Source: Zizania palustris (taxonomy: Eukaryota; Streptophyta; Magnoliopsida; Poales; Poaceae). From it: DNA of 64,000 bases. The stretch is from positions 81,586,162 through 81,650,161 of the forward strand of contig JAAALK010000079.1 of the NCBI GenBank assembly GCA_019279435.1, in the 5' to 3' direction. This document shows positions 11,086-23,000 of this stretch, in pieces (the stretch's first letter is position 1; each line of letters starts with the position of its first letter). Made by a program: the position numbers and the translations under genes. The notes beneath the pieces were generated by a model, which saw only the letters and a program-made list of their open reading frames with translations, did no database searches and was not told the origin of the DNA.

Positions 11086-14000
11086 ATGGGGTCCTCCACC
11101 GCCGGCGGGGGCGACGCCGGCGCTGGCGCCGGGTCGTCGTCCTCTGCCTCCTCGAGCCCCTCCACATCCGCCGCGGGGGGAGTTGACGGGGCCGCCGCCA
11201 CCCACTACCTCGCCAAGCGCGTGCTCCGAGGAAGCCCCGTGCTCCACATCGCCCAGGGCTGCTTCCGCTCGCCCGACTGCGTGGACGTTGTCCTCTGCAA
11301 GGTCGGGACCCCTTCCTTCCCTCCCTCCCTCTCCCGTTCGGCAAATCGTGTAGGGGTTGCGCGATCACCGTGCCGAGTACGACGAGGTTTACGCTCGACT
11401 TATCTGGGGGATTGGAGCGTTAGGAACCCCCCCGAGTACGACGAGGTTTACGCTCGACTTATCTGGGGGATTGGAGCGTTAGGAACCCCCCCCCCCCCCC
11501 CCCCCCCCCACCCACCCACACACACACACACAACACCAACACACGCCTCAGATTTATATGTGTTTTCTTGGGTTTAGAGGCCTGATTTGGGTAGCAATGA
11601 TTAGTCTGACTAAGGAGATGGATGCTGTATACATTGCTGCTTTGTTTCGAACTTGGATGTGCTAAACTGAACTTATTGTGGTATTGCTACCGATTGGGCC
11701 TTTGAGGCTAGCATTGTATCAGTTCCATGTGTGAATAATTCGAAACATTTGCTACATAATATGTCATCTATGCTCCGATTCTCTTCTGGCTTACTATATT
11801 TGAAATTATGAATATATTTTTGTGCTGCCATGGTAGAAGAAACAGAATGTGAGACATTGGACAAAGTTAAGAATGCCGTAGACTTCTATTGCTGCATATA
11901 TTGTGTGAGCCACTTACGGATGCACTATTATTTGAAAATAAATATATATCTAGACATGTTAACTCAATGGATGATCTCTCTTTGCAAGGCTGCTTGGTTA
12001 TTTGCGCAGAATGCTGTTGTTTGTTTTCCTTTCTCCCTCTACTGAAAATGTTGTTATTGTTGCAGGAAACTTCATTAGAATTGGTTGTGGTTGGTGAAGA
12101 TGGCGTTTTACAATCAATATGTGAACAAACCACGTTTGGCATTATAAAAGATATTGGTGTCTTGAATTGGCGCTATACACACACTGGTTTAATGCCGAAG
12201 GTGTAGTTCTTTCTCATAATAAAACATAACACTTTGGAATACTTTTCTTGTGCATATCCCTGTCTCTACTTTTTCCTATGAATCGTTGAAGATGGAAAAA
12301 TAATTATTTGCTATATTTTTCAGATAGGAGAGAAAGAAATTCTGGTGGTGCTTTCAGATTCTGGAAAGCTATCTCTTCTCTATTTTTGTTCTGACATGCA
12401 TAGGTCAGTGCTGCTCCTTCCTTATCTGTGCCTTTCCTTTCTGTCTTCATAGATTAAGCTACTTCTATACACTCAAAGCCTCCACATAATGATCCAAATT
12501 CGTAGGATGTACACTAATAGCCTAATAATTACATGTGTCCAGAGGCACCAATGGGTAATTAAAAAAGGGGAGAAAATGACACTTTTATGCCTACGACACA
12601 TATTGGTAGGAGCATAGGAGGAATTAATTAATTCCTTCTGCTTGATTTATTCCATGACCCTTAAGGGGTATTTATAATCCTAATAACAATCTAATCTGCT
12701 ATATTTATCTCTGTCTTTAAAACAGAAATAATCCTAACTAATCCTATCTTAATTAATTCAATCTAATCTGCACATAACAATCTCTCCCTCCCTCGGAAAT
12801 CAGCTCATCCTCGAGCTGAAAATCCCGAGAAGAATCCAACTTCCATGATGTCATCCTTCCTAGGGTCGAGCGTCGTGACGTCCTCTTTGTGAAGCCGGAT
12901 CGTAAAAACCACGGCCGCCATTGCTAAACTTGAGGATTGACTGCCGGTAGTTGCCATGGTGGTGGCACAACTCCCGTCTATGACTAGCCCCCCTATGTGC
13001 CACATCCAGACCTTCAAGTAGATGACATCCACTGCCTGAAAAATCAATTTTCGTGTATACGAAATGGGGTGCGCGTAGCAATTTACTCCCTAAACAGTTT
13101 GGATCTTATGCGATAGATCTGGATCTTCTATGGCTTGATCTCGTGTGAACAGATCGGTGGTGAAGTCTTGGAAGCAGAGACGTCAGGCAAAAAAACTTGT
13201 GGGAGCACGCCCGACGGTGATCATATGGCCGGGAGATCGGCGGTTAGGCCGACTCGGCGTGGGGGAGAACCGGCGGAGTCTGGCATGCCGACCAGCAGTT
13301 ACGGTAGCACCGGGCGTGCATGGATGGCGGGCTTGAGTCTGCGGCGCCGAGCAGAGGCAGGGTTGGAGGCTTGCACGGCGTGCCTTGGCCGTGTCCTATG
13401 CAGATGTGGTGGGAAGACTAGACACAGAGGGCCAAAAGAGATGCGGTCAGTTGGCCGGTTGGCTGGCCTGAAGCTAAAGCGTACGGAGATGTAGTGGGTC
13501 CATGGCCTTCTTGAGGCGCCTCTCGGAGTAGGCGCCGATGTCCCCGCTTTCACTACCGTCGGCAGCCACCAGGGTGACTTGCCAAGGGGATCGACAGAGC
13601 AGGGTGGAGGGCTGCTTGTCGGTCCTGTAAGTTGACGACCTCCTCATCATCTGTGGGGTCAGAAGCCACAACCCCCGCAGGGAGGGTGGCGTCCTCATCG
13701 TCTTCTTTCCCCTCTTGACCTTAGTTGTCGCCTCTCTCGTAGTCCCCTTCCTCCGTGGGATCGGCCCCATCATCATCAGCAGACGGGGGAAGCGGCTGGG
13801 GTGCTGAATCGTGGAAGGAGTGGGCGGTGGAGTCGAGGGACCCATTGTGGCCCTCCTCGTCTGGGGTCGTGGGGGTGACATTGCAAGGGAACTCCACTTG
13901 CAATTGCTTCACGGTTGGCGGCTCCTTGTCAGCATCTCCAGTGGCCCTCTCGGAGATAGAGGCGACCTGCGGTAGAGGGAGCTCGACTAGGGTTTGACCA

Positions 14001-17000
14001 GTGGAGGCATCTCCCTTAACTCCAGCCGCATCGCCCTTCGTACCGAGCCACCAGATCCAATCCCCTCCTCTCCCTTGTGCTTCTACCACCGTAACTGGCG
14101 ATGGTGACGACGCGGTGAGGAAGCCTGTCACGCCGTAGGGGAAACTCGGCAGTGTGGAGGCCACCAGAGCCAAACCCAGCTGCGCTGAGACCCCGGCGAT
14201 GGCCTGCTTCAAATCTGTGATGGCCTGCATCAATTCTGCGGATGAGGTGAACATCATCATCGTGTTCGGATCCTCGGAGCCTAGGCTTTGATACCAAATT
14301 GGTAGGAGCAGCGGAGGAATTAATTAATTCCTTCAGCTTGATTTATTCCATGATCCTTAAGGGGTATTTATAATCCTAATAACAATCTAATCTGCTATCT
14401 TTATCTCTATCTTTAAAACAGAAACAATCCTAACTAATCCTATCTTAACTAATTCAATCCAATCTACTAATTATCAATCTAATCTGCACATAACACATAT
14501 ATAGGATGCACATCACTTTCAATATCCAACTTGTGTTGAAATTTCAATTAGAAAGTCAGAATCTGGACACACGTGTATCTTAATTATGAGATTACCTAGA
14601 ATTGAAATGAATTGCACTAGTTTTAGTTTTTAGCACTAATAAATAGGCTAGGTTCTACACTTTTTGTACATTGTGTTTTTACAGCAAGAAGCCAAGAACA
14701 AATGGTAGGATATTTGTTCCATACTTCCATGCTATGCTTGTGACTTTGCACTTCACACCCAATAAGTGAATGGCTTTCTGTAAGGTTCATTATTTGTAGA
14801 AGAATATTATCTGTGGGTTTACTTGGTGCACATCATTTTCACTCTGCACTTGTTATCCTGTTTTGTTTGAGATTTAGCACAGTAGCTTTCATATATGGCT
14901 CTAATTCAAATAACTATTCATTGATACATGACTATGGATCAATTTATTGTAGGTTCTTTGCAGTTGCGAATATTGAGTTATCCAAACCAGGAAATCTGAG
15001 ACATCGGCTTGGGAGAATTTTAGCTATAGACCGAGAGTGAGTGAAAGTTCCTCTTTTCCTGAAGTGTTTGTATACATCAAGCTCCATCTGTTACAAGATA
15101 CAACAACGCCTCAAATAGTTTATTATATATTGATGATACATTAATTCTTGCATGATATGGAAACCAAAATGATATCTTAATGGCTAGAGTGTGTTCTTCC
15201 AAATGTGAACAGTTTCACAGTGTTTTAGAGAGCCAAGTATGACAATGAATGGTGTTAAAAATGGATATCCTATAATCAAATTTCCCTTTATTACGTGGCA
15301 TGAAGAAAATTCAGTCTTTTCTATTGGCGTACCTTTTGCTCAAGTCTGATGGTGACACTTGATGGCTATATTACTCTTTGAACAAAACAAAGCTGCCACT
15401 CTTTCTGTACTCTTGTCATGGGCTTTGGGCCAGGGCTGCCAGCCCAGGACCAGTCACGTGAATAGTACCACACAGGCACTGTAGCGTGAACAGTACCCGC
15501 GGGTGCTGTAGCAGTTAGGGGTTGAAGATTAGATTAGTTATTCCTTTAAAATAGTAGATTATATTAGAGTTAGTTAAAGAGATAAAGTCTTGTAAGTTCT
15601 ACTAGTTAAGTGCCCATGCGTTGCAACGGGAAAAAAATTACAACATTAAAAGAAGCTAGTGGCGGTGAAAGTGCATGTGGAGGTGAGGCGACGCGCTGAC
15701 GGTGGGTGAGGGCAGGGGTGAGTTCGACTGGAGGCTAGTTGGAGCTGCAAGTCCTATGCTAGGGTTTTATTCATGGGCTGTTATTGGTCTGTGACGCTTT
15801 ACTTACTATTTTCACCCTGGACCCACGTGTCAATGAGAGGCTAGTGGTGGTGTCAGATTCACCACCACTAGCTTCTTTTAAAGTTGTATAAATAAATAGG
15901 GTGGTATTGATTAGTAATCGATCAATGAATTAGTCTAATTTCTCATCCCAATGTTTATCTCTCTAACCTAAGTCTACCTCTCATCCCTACAGCCGCTGCC
16001 TGGCTATTCTCTCAGCGGTGTTTATCCCGTCATGGATCCAAACCATGTCAACTCTAGATTGCAACATTCAGGTTTTCAGTTTATATGAATGTCTTTCATT
16101 AAAATGCTATTAAATCTAAGTATGGAAATACCTAAGCTAAACTCTAGAGCTTGGCCTTTGAATGTGTTTTGTGGCCCATTGGTGGCATGGGTTGTTATTA
16201 TCTTGGCTATCAACTATTTGTGCAATCTTTCAGGTGTATATGATAATATTTTATTGTAGACTGCAGTATAGTTCTCCAATGCAATACTTTAATACTCCCT
16301 TTTACTTCATTATTTCTTGATGTATAACAGTATAACATTTTTGAGCATATGAAGTCTCTTGAGTCTTGACTTTAGTTGTGCCTTGTCAGTTCTAGGTTTG
16401 TTGCTGTCAGTGCATACGAGGACGAGTTTGCTTTTGTACGTGTTTCCGTGGATCACAAACTTTATGCACCTAATGGAGGTAAAATTTCTGAGAAGGTGGC
16501 TCTTGCAATATAATAGCACATTTTGTGACTTGTTGCTTATGCTTAGTATAATATTTACAGTACATTGTTCCAGAGTTTGAATATCTGCTATGTCATAATT
16601 TCAGAAATATTTTTATCCACCAGAAATTGAAGAGGATGCTAAAGTCATCAACACTGCATATAATACCAGCAGTATCCGCGGCACAGTTTGGAGCATGTGC
16701 TTCATATCAAGTTGCCTGGATGAAGAATATTATCCTGTTGTTGCAATGATAGTTAACAGGTTTGCCCCTAAGTTATATTACAGAGAGTTGCTATTTAAGT
16801 TTGTGGTGATGACCTGACATTCTTATTTATATGCTGTAATATTTTTGTTTCAGGAGAGGCTCCGATGTGAATGACTTGTCATTGTATGGGCTAGATTCCC
16901 ATAAACGCACTATCGACCTCATATCTAGTTATTCAGAAACTGGACCTTTGGCACTTGAGATATCAGAAATTCCCCAACTTTATGGCTTTGCACTTCTGTT

Positions 17001-20000
17001 TCGTGCTGGTGATGTTCTGTTGATGGATCTGAAAAATCCAAAGGAAATCTGTTGTATCCATAGAATAAGTTTGACAACTAGTCTAATTGGAGATCAGATC
17101 ACCATTGAAGATTCCTGTAGAGGATTAGATGTTGATGATGATGTGGCAGCTTGTGCTTTGCTGGAACTGAGAGGCTCTGGAAATAACATGATGAGGGATG
17201 ACAATTACATGGATATTGATGGCATTGATAACAAAGCTCCTGTGAAATCAAGGATTGTTTGCTCATGGAGCTGGGAGCCAAATTCCACGCAAGGACATCC
17301 AAGGATGATATTTTGCTTGGATGATGGAGAATTTCATCTTTTAGAATTTAGTTTGGATACGCAAGGAGTGAAGGTATTGCCTGAGTTTGTCCATAAAGGT
17401 TTACCTTGCAAGCCTCTTTTATGGATGAACAAAGGAATGGTAGCTGGATTTGTAGAAATGGGAGATGGGATGATCCTCCAACTTGAACATAATAGATTGG
17501 TGCGTAAAAGTTCAATTCAGAATGTAGCGCCAATAATGGATCTAGCAATTGCTGACCACTATGGTGAGAAACAGGATCAGATGTTTGCATGTTGTGGAAT
17601 GTCCCCTGAGGGATCACTTCGAGTTATACGGAATGGTGTCAATGTGGACAAACTTCTTAGGACAAAACCTATTTATCGGGGTGTTACTGGTTTGTGGACC
17701 TTGAGAATGAATAGAACTGATGTCCATCACTCTTTTCTTGTGTTATCATTTGTTGAGGAAACCAGAATACTATCGGTAGGACTGAGTTTTAATGACATCA
17801 GTGATGATGTAGGATTTCAGCCTGATGTTTGCACTCTGGCATGTGGTTTAGTAGCTGATGGTTTTCTTGTGCAAATTCACAGCAAATGTGTGAAGCTCTG
17901 TTTACCTACAAGATATGCTCACCCTGAGGGAATTCTGCTACCTTCTCCGGTTTGTGCTGACTGGTATCCTGATGTCACTATCAGTGTTGGTGCTGTTGGG
18001 CATAATATTGTTGCTGTTGCTACATCAAATCCTTGTTTCCTGTATATTCTTGGGGTCAGATCATTATCTTCTTCTCAGTATGAGTTATATGAGATACAGC
18101 ATGTCCAATTATGTTATGAAGTATCTTGCATATCTATTCCGCAAGAGGACTGGAGATCCAATACTGTATCGTCTATTTGTGCAATGGGTGATGATTTTTG
18201 GAAAGATCATCCAGCTAATGTTTGCAAGTTTGCTGTAATTGGTACTCATGAACCTTCTGTGCATATCATTTCATTGGAATCTGGAGAAGCATTTAGACAA
18301 CTTGCTGTTGGGCATATATCAATAAACAATGCACTTGGTATTCCTATTAGTGGTTGTATACCTGAAAATGTTAGATTTGTGGCAGCTGCGAGGTTCTACA
18401 TTCTTGCAGGCCTAAGAAATGGAATGCTACTGAGGTTTGAGCCACAAACAAGCAAAGGGCATTGTTTCCCTGGTTCCTTTTACAAGGAATCCTCTACTCC
18501 TTGTGATGATACATCCCTAAAGTTGATTGCTATAAGGCATATTGGAATCACTCCTGTGGTTTTGGTACCATTACATGACACAGCTAATGCTGACATTATT
18601 GTTCTCAGTGATAGGCCTTGGCTATTACATTCTGCTAGGCATAGCTTAGCATATTCATCCATCTCATTTCGGCCTGCTTCCCATGTGACGCCAGTGTCTT
18701 CAGCTGATTGCCCCAATGGTGTGCTGTTTGTTGCAGAGAACTGTTTGCATTTGGTAAGTTTCTAGTGACATGTGAAACGCACAAGCAAAAGCATGCACAA
18801 ATTCTTTTTGAGCAGTCAAGAATAATTGTGCTATTTCTTTCATTACATACTCAGAATCATCAGGACTCACAAACCATGAGTTTCCTAAAATCTGGGATCA
18901 AATCCATGTTAATGAATTCTCCAAATAGATAGTCAGAAACATGTTGGGTGTCCAGTGCAAAACGGTGCACTGAGTGCAATCTAAACTATCATTTTAGAGA
19001 TTACAGCTATTGATTGGCATCCTTTAATATATACCACCTCTGTTCTATTATGCATAAAACTAATTTGATTTGTGACTTGGAAATGATATTAATAGATTTG
19101 TCATCGATAGTTTCTCTCATATCATTATATTTTTATTTTTACAGTATTTTGTGCTAAGATATAATTTTTTAAAGTAATGGAAAATTTTACATTGGAGACT
19201 GCTTCAATGCCTATTGCCTAAGAAGTCAAAGATAACCAGAGTGGTACTAATTTTCGTGAGTTGTGATAGTGACAGAAATGCAGAACATAACTCTACTGAA
19301 GCCAAAATGAAAAAGAAATAGGAACTATCTGTTCTCCATTTCTTGCTTCCATTTTTCTTAGGTCTCTTACTCATCTTCTTCCATGGTATCTTTCCTGGAT
19401 AGAAGAAAAACAATGTTTGGTTTGCTCTTTGCTCACACCATAATACAGCTCCTCTAGGGGGCACACTCCATGACTAACCAAACATTTGTGCAACTAAAAT
19501 CTTGCTGGCCATCCAATTTACACTATGTGTTTTAAAGCATTAATTAATTGCTCACTGTACTTGCTAGAATAGTAGAATGCAAAAGTTGCACTTTCAGATA
19601 TATCATGCTTCAGTTTTTCTCTTTATCCAATGTGCCCTTTGCCCCTTTGCATCATAATAACCTTTTTGAAATATTTTTCTCTTTATTATTCTGCCTTAAC
19701 TGTCTTAATCCAGTTAGTAGTTGGATGTTTGAAGGAAATCTGTAGATAGTTTCCAGGTGTTAGCATCAGTGTTCCGTACTTTTTCCTGAGTAAGTATTGG
19801 TGGCAGCCATTGTTCTTAAGGCGGTAAGGCGAGGTGAGGCGTGGCGACCTACCCTCTAAAAAAATATCTTCTAAAAAAATACTGAGATGATAACGAAACC
19901 ATGTGAGGTATGCATGTATGCATCCTCACATGCGTGTTTGTCTGCACACATGAACTCGTGTACTTGCATGTGCATTTCATTGTATTGTCAGTTTAACAAT

Positions 20001-23000
20001 TATATTTTCTTCAGGTTGAAATGGTTCATGCCAAAAGATTAAATGCACGGAGGTTTTCAATTGGAGGGACTCCAAGGAAAGTGTTGTACCACAGTGATAG
20101 TAGAACACTGTTGGTGTTGAGAACTGGGCTAACCGGTGTGTCATGTTCTTCAGATATTATCCAAGTAGATCCATATGATGGGTCATTGCTTTCCAGATTC
20201 AAGTGTGAACCTGGTGAAGCAGCAAAATGCATGCAAATTGCAAAGATAGGGAATGATCAAGTATTAATTGTTGGAACTAGTAAGTCCAGTGACCGGCCAA
20301 TGATGTCAAATGGTGAAGCAGAAAGGTAAGGTTCACAACTCAACTATCGTTTTTGGCTTTTTGCCAAAGCAGTATTGTCTTGTTAAGTGTGAAGTGTCCA
20401 TGATCCATTAACATTTAGCAGTATTCACATTGTTTTGTTTTGCTTGGCTCAAGTATAATTATTGATTATCTGTTGTTTTGGCCTCCACCTGTTTCTCTAC
20501 TGGCTGTCCTTTGTCTGGTAGTCTGAAAAAAAGTGACATGGGTATTAATTGGCAAAGCCCACAACCACGAGGCACATTTTTGGTTTTTTGTTGATTGTGG
20601 CCATGGACGTCATTGGTCATTCAATCAGATAATTCAGATTAGCAATTCAATCATTTCTTTTTTGTTATTAATATTTATTCTTGTTTTTCCTGCACTTAGT
20701 TTGCCTTTATCATTTCCATAGTTTGTTACTTTGAATTGTGTGAATACTTAAAAACTGCTTTTATATTGTTGTAATATTCTCTTTGGATGAAACAGTATCA
20801 AGGGTCGCCTAATCATTGTACGCTTGGAGACCATCGAAAGTCCTTGTGAAAGCGGTTTGTTTACTACCGCTTCTAATTTGAACTCATCTCAGACTGGATC
20901 TCCATTCCCAGAAATTGTTGGATATGCGGCAGAGGAGCTGTCCAGTAACAGCATGTTCAACAGCCCTGACGAAGTTAGCTGCCACCATATTCGATTTGAA
21001 CAAATGTCAGGCCATATGAAATCACTGGCCCATACTACATTCAATGGTGCTGTTCTTGCTGTACATCCATATCTAGATAGATATGTGTTGGCAGCAGCTG
21101 GAAATGTGGTATGATTTTGGTTATTTTCTAAAGTCTATTTTTGTCACATATATATTATTAAAAGGAACTTAGGTAGTTAGGTGAGTAGTGGAACTAGAGA
21201 AATGATATTGTGGAGGTGTTTGATTGGTGACTGACTGTTGACATCGGAATCATTCAATCAACATTTATCCTGGCAAACAGAATGCTGTAGGCTGTATGTA
21301 TGGGAGGACCCAATTCCTGGTGACCCCATGCAGCTGCCCAAGCTCATATGCTGGTCATAACACTGTAGATAACCTGCACTTATAATGCTCAATTATATCC
21401 ATGACCATTTATCCATGTTTTTGCCTGGCTCGAGAAAATTATTGGGTCTGTCACTAGTTGTATGGCAATGTTGGCTTCATTCACTTCTGTAATTATCAGA
21501 AGAACAGAATGAGGGTGCATCAGCAGAGGTGCCACATTAGTAGCAGATAATTTTTGTCAGTAGCAGCTGGATAGTAGACCGGTGACAATTGGAGTTGGGG
21601 AGAAAGAGATAAGAAATGGCCGGTGGGTATTTTTGTCATTTTCAAATGTTCCTGAGATTATCCCACAGGAGTGTTATTTTCCAAAATAGACAGTTATTGT
21701 GATGTAATATGGCAGTTGCGCTAATGTCTCTGATATTTTTTACTTCTAATGCTAATATGTTAATAAGAGCCAGTTTGAATACCACAAATTGTCGAAAACC
21801 ATGCTCTAAGATTTGCTTCCTCTATCTTCGCAGCTTTATGTACTTGGTTGTTTCAATGAAAATTCCTATCGGATAAAAAGTATGCTGTGAGTAAAACACG
21901 ATTTACAATAACCTGTTTGAAGACATACGCATCACGGATTGCAGTGGGTGATTGTCGCGATGGTGTTCTATTCTATTCTTATCATGAGGTATAATTGGGT
22001 TTGATTGAAATATACATATTTTTATGATGTTTGTTTTATGGAGGATCGTTGACATTATATCCAATCCTCATATTTGTTTGATTAATATCAGGATCTTAGG
22101 AAGTTGGAACTGGTTTATTCTGATCCTGCCCAACGACTTGTGGGCGATTTCGCCCTTTTGAATTGTGAAACTGCTGTTGTATCAGATCGGCGTGGGAGCA
22201 TATCTGTATTATCTTGCCCAAGATTGGAAGGTATGACCTGATACATTATGTTGAATCCATCCTTTTATTTTTGCCTGCTTGTTTCTCTGGGCCTTTTTAG
22301 CTGGTAGTTTTTCTCCTATATTCCTGTGCATATTGTTCATAATTTGTAGCCTTCCTATTCTGTTGATCCAGTTCCTTTATGCACATGCTAAATGTGTAGT
22401 ATGGGGCTATGGGCAAAAATTTTGGAACTACCCACATTTGTGTTTCTTATTGGCACAGATTGGCACCAAACGAAATCAGAAATCACCTTTATCCTACCAA
22501 AATTCGGTAGTGCCAAAACTTGCCTAAAGTCTGGCTCTACCAAATTTTGCCAGGGCATCAGTCCAAGATTGCCCTGAGTAATATAACTGATAATTTGTCA
22601 ATGTATTAAGGACATGTAGTTGAATGTTGTAGATAGAAGCTTCACAAAATTTGGGATGGAGTTCAAACTTTTGTATTTTCCATTAAATATGCATTGATTC
22701 CTAGTTGCTGCCAAAATTATTTCAATTTACATTGCTTTAAGATCTACTTTGACATTTGTTTAACATATCTTGCAGTATCTGAAAGTCCAGAAAAGAACTT
22801 AACAGTGCATTGTTCATTTTATATGGGTGAAACAGCTATGAGCATCAAGAAGGTAAGATTTTGTTGTTAGGGTCCTAGGTTAAATCAGTGAAAATTCTAT
22901 TGAAGGATATGTACCAATTACCAAAAGAGGGTTTGGATGAGGTGGACAGGGTATCTGCATGGGATTTGTAGGGAGAATAGGAGATTCCAATCCAAACATG

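Larger units (their letters stand above)
12604..14495 (-). mobile_element. Short non-autonomous LTR element in intron 3 of the host gene
   Basis: Terminal direct repeats at 12604-12779 and 14300-14495 share GGAGGAATTAATTAATTCC and about 150 more bases. On the minus strand they begin TGTTATGTGCAGATTAG and end GCTCCTACCA. The flanks CATAT (12599-12603 and 14496-14500) are a perfect 5-base target duplication. Inside the right LTR the minus strand carries TTTGGTATCAAAGCC, a tRNA-Met-type primer site, and a purine tract lies inside the left LTR. The 1.5-kb interior has a minus-strand open frame of about 179 codons (13721-14260) with no recognised domain, and no RT or integrase. It must be copied in trans. 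It is antisense to the gene and spliced out with the intron. Confidence 0.85.

Noticed and set aside
11086..11577. 163-codon frame continuing from the host start codon through intron 1
   Set aside because: Past 11301 it reads a duplicated unit and a poly-C tract. A GT donor at 11302 and a phase-matched exon at 12066 explain the gene better.
13721..14260. Minus-strand 179-codon frame in intron 3 as a separate host gene
   Set aside because: It lies between the LTRs of the 12604-14495 element and starts at its primer-site end, so it belongs to the element. No known domain was recognised.
15416..16070. A complete solo LTR in intron 4
   Set aside because: TG...CA-like borders could be chosen, but the flanking five bases do not match and no related LTR is in the window.
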